Positions 1 to 10,747 of a DNA stretch of 64,000 bases are shown here, piece after piece. Under the pieces are notes generated by a model that had not been told where the DNA came from, searched no databases, and saw nothing but the letters and a program-made list of their open reading frames with translations. The position numbers and the translations under genes were made by a program. Every line of letters begins with the position of its first letter. Position 1 is the stretch's first letter. Origin of the DNA: Ceratothoa steindachneri (lineage: Eukaryota; Arthropoda; Malacostraca; Isopoda; Cymothoidae); contig OZ018330.1 of assembly GCA_963969495.1 (NCBI GenBank), forward strand, positions 66,660,907-66,724,906. The letters are read 5' to 3'.

Positions 1-3000
1 ATATTACTTGAAAAAATACTTTTTAGAAAAAGTAAATCCCTCTATAATCTGTTTTAGTCTATGCAAGAGCGAAAATGCGTGGGATTTAAAAGGAGGTACA
101 AAATATGCCCGGAGAGAGAGAGCCCTAGTTTCGCTTGGGACAGTGAGGTCATCATTACCTCTGTTACATCATCCACTCCCTCGTGGGGTTAAAAGTTTTT
201 TAGTTTTTATGAGACATAGTAAAGGCTTATGTTGTTTATTCATTCAGTTTACAGGCACAAAAGTAATAATTGAATGAAACAGCCCCGTACAAATTGTTCT
301 ATAACTCTTTTTACAGCTTACTAGAGAACAATACCTCAGATCTAAATACACTTAAGAACATTCTAGTAGTTAAGACGTTGGAGTTTTACCGCCTCGGCAA
401 AACTCCTAACTTGTATTTTTCCTACATTTTATATAAATCTCAAACTCTTCTTCTTTTATTTTATATATCATAATACTATAATGGAAAACGCCGGAAAAAT
501 TTAGCCTTTAGGAGCAACTCAGTGAATAATAAAGTGTATATAAAATTAACCCAATTGTCAAAGCACATAAAAAGTCTTTTCCTTTTAATTTAAGACCGAT
601 TTCTTGAAATTGTGAATCAAGATCTTGATCTTTACCGAAGTTGATCATTGGATTAGGACTTAAGTTCGGGGAGGGTTGGCTGTGTACAGGATTGACATTT
701 TACTTCCTTAAAATATCCAGAGCCTTTTTTAAGAAGGTCACTTTATGTGTTTAAAGAATTAAATTACTACTTAATTATTTTTCCCTTTTTTAGACATACT
801 GCATTAAAAGCCAACTCTTTAACTTTTCAGAGGCTGGAAGGCGTCAGATACTAAACTTTTATTCTACCCAAGGAATAATTAGGAATTGTTACTTTTTATT
901 TTTTTATTGTACAACACAAATTGAATAAATTCAGAACTACTATAACTACTATAGCCTGAAAATGGTGCTTTACAAAAGCACACACTGGATACACTAGGAA
1001 AAATATGCACTCATCAACCTCAAAGAAAAAGAAGAAATAGATATTTCCTGTATTCGCGGAGTGATTGGTTGAAGATATCTTGCAAAAATAGTCGTGTACG
1101 AAGCTCCTTACGGAATAGATAAAACCTTCGAGAAAATTTGGTTGCACGGAGGCAATTTAGAACACCAAAAGATAAAGATTTACCATAAAAATACAATCGT
1201 GTTCTACGACATTATTCGGCTTGGAAGCGATTTCAAGAAACTGATGAGAGAATAATCGAAAAATATTTGGGGGGATACCAACTGGACAATTTTCTATATT
1301 AAAAACGTACCAGGTTACAGTGAGCGATATGTGTTATATATCTCTTCGGTCAAAAAGCTACAGATCAATAGCTTGGTAACGGAATTTGGAAATTTCTCTC
1401 ATTGAAAGGCTTATTACGTGCCTTTATTTGAGGGATGCTAGATTTTCTCCTTTTGGTATCTTGAAGGCCCTTTTTTTAATTCGTAATGTTGATGTTGTTT
1501 CTCTATCTGATTTTAAATTTAGGAGAAAGAAAGAATGGAAATGATCTCGAAGCCCACACATGCTTTGTACCTTCCCTAGAAAAATATTGTCCGCTCTCAG
1601 CCTTCATTTATGTGTGGAAAGCCCACCTACGCTAATCATTTGCATGGACGAAGCAAATTTATGGCATGTCGTTATCGGAAACAACTTTCTCAAGAGAGAG
1701 CGCATTTGGAGTTCCTTGGGTATAAGAGAATCCAATTGTCTCAGAAAAAGAATAAAACTTTGTCGAATATCATCACTTGGAAACACTTTTCTCTATGACT
1801 AAATAACCCATTAACTAAAGTGACATGATCAAGTGGACCTCCAGCAAGAAAGGGCCAATTTAACAACTCTAGCCACTAGATGGGGCCACCTGTTGGTAAA
1901 TTTATATCATATTTGAACTCAGTGGCCTCAATTACCTTTGGTAGCATTGGTTTTAGCTGGCTACATTAGGCCAGTGACTTATTACGGACAGAAAATGAAC
2001 ACAAAACGAGATTCACATGACCCATAGACCTGCTTACTTCGCCAAAGTTAAAAAGAACAACTTATTCTCTGCTTCCAAAATTTGCTCAGTTTTGGCAAAT
2101 TCGAAATTTTCTTGTGATATTTATTCGACTTTAAACTGGAATAAACATAGAGATGCCAATAACCAAAAGCATACCCTACGTACAATAAAGTCTGTGTGCA
2201 TGTTTTACCTCTAATGTTAAAATGAAATAAAGATGCATGGAGAAGAAATACTACTTAAGGTTAATTGAATAAGACCTAAAACAAGCAGAGAGCAACCAGG
2301 AACAAGGACTAGTAAGCAAAAACTTAGGCGACACAACTAAACGCTTAAGAATAAAGGGCTGATTCTATAAATGAGTCTAAATACGCCACAGTTCTTCCGA
2401 CTTAAGGAGTTAGTTCTAAATTGGTTAAGCCAAAATTAATCCCTAGTCAAAAGCGTTGAGTGAACAAAAGTTCATGTCCCAAAAAAGCTAGACTAAAAAA
2501 AAACTTGTGAGAAAAACAGCTAATGTCATATGCGGACAAAACACATCTGGGAGTTTGATAACTGACAATTAGTCAAATTTCTTTTGACCAATCAGGTATC
2601 AGTGGATGTCATTAAGCGGTTTCAATATTTTTCTGCCAAATTAATGAAGTGTCAGAGGTAATATGTTAGTATTTGTTTCTTGATTAAATAGCTACATTAA
2701 AAACGACTTTGGAATTAAGTGTTCAGATTTTTTTAGGGTGATGAAAACTAGACTTAGAAAGAAAAATAAAAAAATGTTGCATAAAAGCAAATTTAGGAAA
2801 TGAAAGCTAAATATTTCCATATCCTAATATCTTCTGATTAAGCATTTAGTTATAATTAATGATATTATTTAACATTAGTAAACGAAGGAGTCAGGATGAA
2901 AGAATCTTATTGCAAAATGTGTTTTCTCCCATGCCCTGTTGTTCTTTAAGTCATGAATTTCGACAAGAATTATTTCTCAAGAATTTTATGCTAATAATAA

Positions 3001-4310
3001 TAATTAATTGTTCAGGGCACTCTTCAATGCTAATTGCATTCACTAATGAGCAGAAAATGTTTTTAGGTGAAAAGAAAGTTAATTGGTATAAACAACAAGG
3101 GATGTTTTCACTCGGTGGAATGTGAATGAAGTGGTATGTTTCATGCTTTTACAATATGGTCCTAAGGATGCCCCAGGAAACCCTTTCTAAGAGTGTTGCA
3201 TCAAGTGACAGCATTATAGTTCAAATTCCAGTTAACTTAATGAGCCCGGTAACCAAGCGTCGCACAGCATGGCAACTCCCTCCTCTCTCATGGCCTTTAG
3301 AATAAAGCAAGCGCAGAGAAATGAGAGATGAGAGCTATTTATGACGAGAGAAAAGAAGAGCATTCATTTTTTAATTCTCCTCAGCCAGAGGCGGGACCAG
3401 ACACAATAAGAACAAATCCGGACCAGCATGGACTTCAATGTTACAACTGACGTCGTTTTGCGAAAACGAAAACATAAGGTTTGTAGGAGAATATTTGGTT
3501 GCGTTCCGCAACTTTTAAATTAAATGATTAGGAAATCACTCTGGCAGACGGCAGAATACCGTGAACAACTGCTGAATCAATCAAACACGCATCCTTCATA
3601 TGTCGTCTAATCCAAGAGTGCAAAGGTTGTATCACAGGTCAAGGGAATTTCATAAGTAGCCCACTTTCATGTTCCTCTATACATTAAATTTATTTCAAAT
3701 TTTTTTTAGTGCATTGAATTATTTACATTTCTCATTCCAGAAAATATAACTGTATGAATATTTACGTTCCACTAACAGATTAGGGCTGTATCCAATAATC
3801 AACTTTGGATCCATAAATATATAAGAATGGCCTAAATACAGCAGATGTCCTGTGTCCAAACCAATGCATACTGTATATATAAGCTTACTTCTTGTATAGT
3901 GCAACCTCTTGATTTATTGGTAAAAATACTGGGAAGGGGAGTTCTTAGAACACTTGTTTAATGTGACCATTTATTTTGAGCAATTCTAGTAAGCGTTGTT
4001 ATAGTAGAACTTTGCATTATCGGAGTCTTTTTTAGCAAAACATTTTCACCAACCAGAATTGGTAATTAACCAGATTGTGCCTAACTTATGCAACACTACT
4101 CTACACTTCCCTTAGTTCACAGGATTTTCCCATTTCCATAAATTATACTCGCCGAAAATGAAAGAATTTAGCCCCTCTGGCCCCAATATTACATGTGTAA
4201 GCTGCGAATACCAATTTTTGTCTAAGCTTTTAACCACAAAAACTTGCACTTTACTTGATTTTTTAGGATATTTCAATTTTACTATTTTTACATTTAACGC
4301 ATAAGTAATT
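1..4310. other. AT-rich DNA with no recognised gene
   Basis: I see no coding region that I can support. The open frames here are short (at most about 90 codons), start at arbitrary points and show no family motifs. There are scattered purine-rich patches, for example GAGA repeats near 108-122. A slightly GC-richer piece near 3230-3490 has no recognisable product. It may hold old, unrecognised repeats or intron/intergenic sequence. Confidence 0.5.
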
Positions 4311-4314
4311 TAAC

Positions 4315-4756
4315 TACCTGCATAGTTTATATCAGCTGCATATTCCTTGACTGTTTCGTAATGGTTGAGCTCTGCCCATCTTGAAATGGCAGAAAATATC
4401 TGCTACTCAGCGAGCCACAGAAAAAGATCGTAGAAAAATAAAAATAATTTATCTATTTAAAAAAAAGATCAGAAATTACTCCTAAATTACAAGAGAGTTG
4501 GGCATTAGTTGCCATACTGTTACAAATTCATTGTGAGACAGAATCCCGAATTCCACCTAGTAGTTGAGTTAAATCTTCAAACAAGCATCTAGACCAATCA
4601 TTCACAACAGGGGCGAAAGTTCAGCTTAAGGAGGCGATCAATCAGTGTTTCATCAACTCTACAATTTTCATCAAAATACAGTTTATACGTTAAAATGACA
4701 GTTAGCATGTTAGAAAAAGCATCTAAACGAGTGCTTAGAATATTCTTTTTAACATC
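4315..4756. repeat. Tandem duplication, unit 1
   Basis: This 0.44-kb unit is followed by a diverged second copy at about 4785-5172. Shared landmarks in the same order include CATAGTTTATATCAGCTGC, GTTGGGCATTAGTTGCCATA, ACAAATTCATTGTGAGACAG, GGAGGCGATCAATCAGTG and TCTAAACGAGTGCTTAGAAT. Unit 1 has an extra AT-rich segment of roughly 65 bases near 4395-4465 that unit 2 lacks. No coding potential is seen. Confidence 0.75.
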
Positions 4757-4779
4757 ATTTAGGTTAGGTTAGGTAAGGT
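4757..4779 (+). repeat. Short TTAGG tract (arthropod telomere-type repeat)
   Basis: The junction between the two duplicated units reads TTTAGGTTAGGTTAGGTAAGG, about three TTAGG units plus a degenerate one. TTAGG is the ancestral telomere repeat of arthropods. Such a short internal tract could arise by repair with telomeric sequence or simply by chance. Confidence 0.55.
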
Positions 4780-4784
4780 AATGT

Positions 4785-5172
4785 ACCTTCTTACATAGTT
4801 TATGTCAGCTCTTATTCCTTGAAAGTTTCATTAATAGTTCAGCTCTGCCCATCATTAAATGGAAAAATGGGATGATAAATTACTCCGAAATAACAAGAAA
4901 GTTGGGCATTAGTCGCCATAGAGTTACAAATTCATTGTGAGACAGAATCAGGAAGGCCAACTTGTAGTTAAGTTTAATGTTCAAACCAGCATCTAGACTA
5001 GTCATTCACAACGGGGGCAAGAGTTTGGGTGAAGGAGGCGATAAATTAGTGCTAAATCGATTGTACAATGTTCACCACGATACACTTTGTGCCTTGAATT
5101 GTAACTTACCATGTCAGAAAATGTATCTAAACGAGTGTTTATAATATTCTTGGTTACATCGTTTACGTGACT
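4785..5172. repeat. Tandem duplication, unit 2
   Basis: Diverged direct copy of 4315-4756, with the same order of landmarks (CATAGTTTATGTCAGCTC, GTTGGGCATTAGTCGCCATA, ACAAATTCATTGTGAGACAG, GGAGGCGATAAATTAGTG, TCTAAACGAGTGTTTATAAT). Both units end in a similar ATATTCTT...ACATC sequence. The amount of divergence suggests an old duplication. Confidence 0.75.
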
Positions 5173-5399
5173 ATATCTTATCAACTTCATGAAATTATAA
5201 TGTACCTGCTAGTAGTATTGAAAATACAGCTGTAGCAAGTAGTTCTTGTTTAATTTAATGCTAAATATTGTTAGTTAGTACTGTAATTTTAAAATCTAAT
5301 GGTTTTAATATGTCCATAATAGATCTCTAAATTCCTTATCATTGTTGCGATAATATTTGTAAGGAAGATATTGGCGTTCATTATATTTTTAGACCCGTT

Positions 5400-6830
5400 T
5401 TATAGTTTTGTAGAAAACCCGTATTATAAAAAGTAACCAATGTGCCTGATATGCAAGAAATCACATTCAAATGAAGCTATGAAGACGTCAATGCTTATAT
5501 AAAATTTAAAAAGAAAACATCCTGATAAAATAAACAAAACTATTGCTTATTTCGAGAAGAAATATTTTAACCAACGAATGACCATTTCATCATTTTATAA
5601 AAAAAAGTGCAGATACAAGTAAATATCTAATTGCGTCTTATGAAATAGCGCAAATAGTTGCCAAAACTGGAAATTCCTATACAGTTACCGAAAACATTAT
5701 ACGGCCTTCATTTGAAGTTATTATGAAACTGTGTTGCATCAGGATTCTGGAAACGTGTTAAAAGCATCACCGCTGAGCATTTATTCTATTTAGAGAAGAA
5801 GTGAGGAAATGTCATCTGATTTAGAAAGCCACCTTGTTGACAAACTAAAAAAATAACAATTTCTCACTTGAAATCGATGAATTGACATAGGTAATAACAG
5901 ACCAGTTCTTGCGACACACGTCCGTTACATAGATGATGTCTGCAAACTTAGTGGAGAAATGTTGTTTTTAAAAATTTAGAAACTGACACTACTGGATTAT
6001 CTATTTTTAAGGCTGCAATATCTTAGTTTGACGAAAAACAATTACTATTGGAAAAGTCAGTATCTTGTGCAATAGATGGTCCTCCGTCCATTGTTTTTAA
6101 ACATAAGGGATTTATTTCTCATTTAAAAAAATGTATGCTCTTCTATTCTTACAGTGCATTGCATTCTACACCGCTATCACTTAGTTGCCATAAAATATTA
6201 GTCCGGATCGTCATCACTCATGAGAGTAGATATTAAAACAGTTGATAAAATTTAATGCCTCAGAAAATAGGATAGACTTTAAAAAAAAATTTTCATTGAT
6301 AGTGAAGCGCAACACATAAGACTTATTCTGCATACCAAAGGCTGCTGGGTTTCAAAAGACAACTGCTTGGCAAGATTTATAAGCCTATTTGATAAGATAG
6401 TTAACTTCGTGGAAAATGAAGATGAGGAAGTTTTTGCAAAGGAAATAAATAACCACATGGATTATTGAAAGTTTTATGAAGTTTCACTCAAGTTTCAAAA
6501 TAATAATGTAGGTTCCTAGATTGTAAGAATGTTTTGATTGTTTCAAACGAATATAAAAGAGCAGAATATCAATTGCATACCGGAGTTAACAGAAATAATT
6601 GGACATGTTTCAGACGAAAATAATAAAATATAGGCAGAATATTCATTGAAATTATAGGAAGAATTAGGTATTCGATTTTCAGAGTTATTTGCAATCGAAG
6701 TTCAACCATGGATGATCGATCCTCTCACTTTTGATATGGAATCCATCAGTGAAAATATACGAGAAGATCTTATAAAACTAAAATGCAATGATGAATGCAA
6801 GTAGAAATTTTAAATAAAGTCAAGAAAAGT
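5400..6830 (+). pseudogene. hAT transposase pseudogene, ZBED5/FAM200-like
   Basis: Conceptual translation across stops and frameshifts gives a ZBED5/FAM200-type hAT transposase. A BED-finger fragment begins at 5440 (MCLICKKSHSNEAMKTSML, then a K-R-K-H segment). The middle gives 'SPLSIYSI' and 'DIGNNRPVLATHVRYIDD'. At 6301-6480 there is a stretch like 'LHTKGCWVSKDNCLARFISLF', equivalent to the family's HTEVRWLSKG block. At 6560-6810 the C-terminal helical part reads 'IPELTEIIGHVSDENN', 'FSELFAIEVQPWMIDPLTFD' and 'IREDLIKLKCNDECK'. The final dimerisation region is missing or unreadable. There are many internal stops, so it is dead. I could not identify terminal inverted repeats. A related copy with better ends lies at 51067-54047 on the other strand. 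Confidence 0.75.
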
Positions 6831-7115
6831 TAATATTTCAACCCGATTCTGCAACGCAAGAATTCCTCCACGACGCTATCTTTAATTAATAAGATGACTT
6901 AAGTTATGCTTGCTCGTTTGAAGATAGAGAACCAAGGAAGTTTGTTTTTTTTAAGATTATTAGTAGCTAATTGTTTACTTAAATATCCTAAGACAGGACA
7001 AATTTCATCTCTATCCTCAGCCTTTATAACAAGTCGGCTACCTACTTGTAATTTTCGCATGGGTCTACCATTTTTCAGATACTTCAGTTATAATTCATTT
7101 ATCTAATAAAATATT

Positions 7116-7121
<6 letters not shown>

Positions 7122-7178
<57 letters not shown>
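7122..7178. repeat. (TA)n microsatellite
   Basis: Uninterrupted TA array immediately left of the foldback element at 7178. Confidence 0.97.
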
Positions 7179-7180
<2 letters not shown>

Positions 7181-7490
7181 ATTAAACCACATTGAAAAAG
7201 AAAACGGAATAATTTTTCCTTGCAGTAATATTTTTATTACCTTTTTTCGAAAAATCCCCGCAAGGAAACGATTCGAACCATGCACACTGAGGCAGCGAGC
7301 ACCACTTTGATCACAGTTAAAAGTATGCCTTTAGTGCACTATGCTACGCAGAGAAGCTCAAAATTATTTGAATAGAATAGCTTTTAAGGAACACTTTCCA
7401 CAGCTCGAACGGAGACTGTGAAAAAAGGTAATAAATATATTATGCAAGGAAAAATGATTCCGTTTTCTCTTTCAATGTGGTTTAATGGAT
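7178..7490. repeat. Foldback element with tRNA-like core
   Basis: Two inverted arms of about 70 bases enclose a tRNA-like core. The left arm (7178-7248) begins TCCATTAAACCACATTGAAA. The reverse complement of the right arm (7421-7490) begins TCCATTAAACCACATTGAAA and continues to the same ATTACCTTTTTT. The core, read on the minus strand at about 7255-7370, has a box-A-like GTAGCATAGTGCAC and a strong box B, GGTTCGAATCG, spaced as in a tRNA. The element is bounded by (TA)n on the left; on the right about 30 unique bases ending CGCGCTACTTTGAG precede the next (TA)n. No protein is encoded. A polymerase III-transcribed SINE-like sequence trapped in or forming an inverted dimer is the simplest reading. 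Confidence 0.65.
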
Positions 7491-7504
7491 TCATTTTCAT
7501 CATT

Positions 7505-7519
7505 TTCTCGCGCTACTTT

Positions 7520-7522
<3 letters not shown>
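7505..7522 (+). repeat. Shared terminal motif before (TA)n
   Basis: TTCTCGCGCTACTTTGAG ends exactly at a (TA)n array. Closely similar sequences end at (TA)n near 39811-39832 (TGCGCTACTTTGTGAG) and 56178-56196 (ACGTGCCACTTTGTGAG), suggesting a common element terminus. Confidence 0.55.

Positions 7523-7569
<47 letters not shown>
7523..7569. repeat. (TA)n microsatellite
   Basis: AT array between the foldback element and the 3' end of LINE copy A. Confidence 0.97.
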
Positions 7570-7571
<2 letters not shown>

Positions 7572-8404
7572 GTAGATATCTATATGTTACTTATAATTAT
7601 TGTTTCCTGTGTTTTTTAGTTACTTTTGGATACTTAAGGCATTAATGCCTGTGTCTTTCGTTCCTTGCTTTGGTTTTCTTGTTCTTGTATGTATGCTTAT
7701 GTATATATTGCCCGTTTCGCATGCCGTAGGTAGAGCATACTGCTTGGGAACTGCTTCTGAGCAGGGTTTTCATTCTGAATCCTCACTTTTCTACTCAACT
7801 CTTCGCGTTTATCCTTGATTTTTTCCCATATTTTTATTGCCATCTTTTCAAGGGTTAAGTTTATCGAGTCGATATCCACTATCTCTATTAATTCTCTGAC
7901 GCGTTTTCATTCTATTCATCTTGTCTTTGTTATCAAGTATGTTGATTTATTTTGGGTCTGTTGTAGTTTTTTTCTTGTTGGATTTCAAGATAGTGTGCAA
8001 TGTGATCGGTGGTTAGACTAACATTGGTTCTATGAAGGCATTGTATAAATCCCTCTTACGTCTTACGCTCATATTGCTTAAGATGTGTAGCAGCCTTATT
8101 CCGTCACTGGCTTTGGCTATCCTCACCAATGTATGAGCGTGGCCGTCTTTTGCACCAATGTGTAGTTCTAGCACGCTGCCCTCTTTCGCGTTGTTGTATT
8201 TAGTGTTGTCAACGGTTATTAATCCTCCTTTGCTTCTCATTATCGGTATTACTTTGAACTTTTGGATGTTGGTTTTTATTTTTCATTGATTCTCATAGTC
8301 ATTTATAATTTTGATTTCCATTTGGTCGTTCTGTCCTGCCATAATGGGTTCGTGGATCGTGATCGAATTATTTTGTTGCTGTCGTCCTCGTACTGGATGT
8401 TTAA
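7570..8404 (-). mobile_element. LINE copy A, 3' part (end of ORF2 and 3' tail)
   Basis: This is the 3' part of a minus-strand non-LTR retrotransposon, separated from its 5' part (12009-15384) by a piggyBac insertion. Reading minus from 8400, the translation starts 'LNIQYEDDSNKIIRSRSTNP', which is the reverse-transcriptase YxDD box region. It continues through a stretch with 'LHIGAKDGHAHTLVRIAKAS' and 'SVRRKRDLYNAFIEPMLV' (8240-8016), and ends with 'LTLEKMAIKIWEKIKDKREE' near 7850. LINE copy B (19267-23556) shows the same order: 'KADDITQIIPLRSTNP', then 'YIGTRGYQPHEKAMIANAR'. Several stops and frameshifts break the frame. The 3' end abuts a (TA)n array. Confidence 0.85.
8401..8404. other. piggyBac target-site duplication TTAA (left)
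   Basis: TTAA flanking the left end of the piggyBac element. It pairs with TTAA at 12009-12012. Removing one copy and the element restores LINE sequence collinear with copy B near 20140-20160. Confidence 0.9.
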
Positions 8405-9866
8405 TCCTTAATTTGTATAGTTTTTGTGCGTAATATGATTGGTATCGTGGGGTCCACGGGAATCCACATTTAAAATATATATAGCTACTTCACTTTCAAT
8501 TTTATGGTACTTTACTGACTATTGTATGTATTCTTAGTCTATTTTTAATTTAAAAAATCCATTATTTTTATAATAATTTATATCCAATTAACAATGTAGT
8601 AAATAGAAAAAATAGACATACTTTAGTATAAATATGAGTTTGATCCAATAGTGTTGTAATTATCACAGAAATAAAGTGAGACCTGGCATGCTTGTCGGCA
8701 ATACATAGTATTTCTGTTATTTGTTGTGAATGTAACTCACCAAATCATAAAAAAGTGAAAAAAATCCTAAAATAAAAGATGTAAAATGTCTACTCACCAA
8801 AAGAAATTTTTCCGTCCTTTTCTGTCGTTGGCTATTCTTTTTTTCCGTAAAATTAAAAAAATGAGGTCAAATGTTTCTTATTTCTGAAAAAAGATGCGCT
8901 TGTAATTGTTTTTAAGGCATTTATTTATAATCTAATGTTTACACGGCACTAAAAAAAACTAAAAAAACTAAAAGTAAAATGTTTCCTTTTCTTTTCCTTA
9001 CACACTAGAAGCTATATTTCATATGAGTTTACATAGAGTAAAGGAAAAATAGGGAAGAATGTGCCCCACAGACGCTTTTTGCACGCGTCTTTCTATCTTC
9101 TTGTCTTGTCAAAAAACGCTGTTTTCATTACACATCTAACAGAGGAGTGATTGTTTTGGAAGGAAGATTTATATTGAGCACATTTACAATGGTTTTCTTG
9201 AGGTCTCTTGACAGTGATTGTTGTGTCAGTCTAATCTCACTCCAAGGCCGAATAGGTTTCAGAGCAAACTTTTTCATCAATTGCCGACGCATGCCAACCT
9301 TTTCATTTCTGCTTTCTCGGTACCATGAGTAGATAATGAATGCATTGATTAGTCCGTAGAACATGCAGATAGGCCATATTCAGGTTATACGGATTCAACT
9401 GTACGTTGCACACATTTGATCAAAAGTGTTTACCTCACCTTTGTCTGATTAAAAAAAGTTTATAATCTCTGGTTTCCCGTTTGTGGAAATAATGGGTTCA
9501 TCATGCATAGAGAAAAGCAAGAGCACAATTTTTTAGCGGTCTTTTTCGCCGGCATATAGGAGCACAAATTCAGTTTGTTAGTGGGCTTTGTTCTGACGCA
9601 ATGGGACCACACTCGTAAGGCCATTTTTGACAAGATCTTCTGCAGGCTGGATATATGTGAACCAGCTGTCTTGCGTTACATTTCTGTTGGTTCCGAAGTA
9701 GGGCTTTGTAATTTTCTTTGAGTAATAGTGAGCCCAATTGATATTTCTAGCTTCTTCATGCACAACAAGAATTTTCCCCAAATAAGGAATAGCGTTTAAC
9801 ATGTATTATGACTTATTAAGGCAAAGTATGATAATTTTAATCTCATATTTCGCTGGATTGTTTGGT

Positions 9867-10747
9867 ACGAGTGGCAGTCAATAAGTTTTGAGAATCGGTA
9901 GGGCAAAACAGAGGAAGGGGGATGGCTGTTTGTGTGGGTGTTAGGACAAGTTATGACAAGTGAGAGCCTGCAGCCGCACACTCTTGCCTCGTCTATTTAA
10001 GAAGCAGTAGCTGATCGCAGATCGTCAGTCACAAATTTTCCAACAATGGAGAAGGTTGAGCACCGCGCGTTGATCAAATTTTTTACCAAGAAAGGCAAGA
10101 ATGCAAAAGAGATCCATGAAGCATGGTTGCAGTGTACACCGACACCACCCCTTCCTATGCAACCATTGCTCGCTGGAATAGAGAGTTCCGTGAGACGTGA
10201 CCAACGAGGAAAATGTTGCCCGTGTGGAGAGGATGATCCTCGAAAATCGACCGGTGAAGTCGAAGAAATCGAGCGAGAACTTGGAATATCACATGGAATT
10301 GATATCAACATCATCCACGACAATTTGGTCATGACCAAAGTATCTGCCTGTTGGGTCCCTAGAAACCTCACGATGGTGGTCTTCAGCGTCGTCAAAGAAA
10401 ACAAGGGCATAGTTGCACAAGCTGCCCTGTGCAAGTGCGGATTCGAGGAGCTCAACCATCGCCCCTACAGTCCAGATCTGGCACTTAGCAACTACATTTT
10501 ATTCCGCCAGCTCAAGGCTGCACTGCGTGGCCGCCGGTTTGGAGACGATGAAGATGTCCAGCTTGCCGTACATGAGTGGATTGTACAGCAGTTGGGCGAT
10601 TTCTGGTTGTCGGGAATTCGAAGCCTCAGGGACAAGTGGCGCAAGTGCATTGAAGTCGAGGGTAGTTATATTGAAAAATAATAAAACACTCTTCCTCATA
10701 TCTCGTCTCCTCATATGCGAATTGCAAAACTTATTGACTGCCCCTAG
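9867..10747 (+). mobile_element. mariner transposon copy 1, internally deleted
   Basis: An 881-bp mariner flanked by the TA dinucleotide (9865-9866 and 10748-10749). The left end reads CGAGTGGCAGTCAATAAGTT and the right end, inverted, CTAGGGGCAGTCAATAAGTT. Full-length mariners are about 1.3 kb, so this copy lost several hundred bases. It is inserted in the piggyBac transposase gene between the codons for QMYI and the following PNNPAKY segment. It shares both ends and most of its sequence with copy 2 (24433-25377) but carries a different deletion. Confidence 0.92.
10046..10681 (+). pseudogene. mariner transposase, internally deleted (211 codons)
   Basis: The start at 10046 matches that of copy 2 (MEKVEHRALIKF versus MNKVEHRALIKF). 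The N-terminal helix-turn-helix DNA-binding region is recognisable up to 'KNAKEIHEAWLQ', then a shifted frame, then 'LGISHGIDINIIHDN' of the second helix-turn-helix. The catalytic domain jumps from 'VPRNLTMVVFSV' to 'AALCKCGFEELNHRPYSPDL', so the motif with the first catalytic aspartate and much around the second are deleted. The third motif reads YSPDLALSNY, with N in place of the last D. The C-terminus is RSLRDKWRKCIEVEGSYIEK then stop. It remains open but cannot be catalytic. Confidence 0.85.

Noticed and set aside
8..277. 89-codon open frame at the window start
   Set aside because: No motif, no homologue recognised, and it runs through a GAGAGA patch; expected by chance in this composition.
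4757..4779. A telomere or subtelomere
   Set aside because: Only about three TTAGG units; a telomere would have long arrays, and the flanks are a local duplication.
7119..7310. Open frames of repeated Ile-Tyr, here and at 17261-17461, 27631-28128, 55545-55859 and others
   Set aside because: They are translations of (TA)n arrays with random flanks; there is no family similarity or conserved start.
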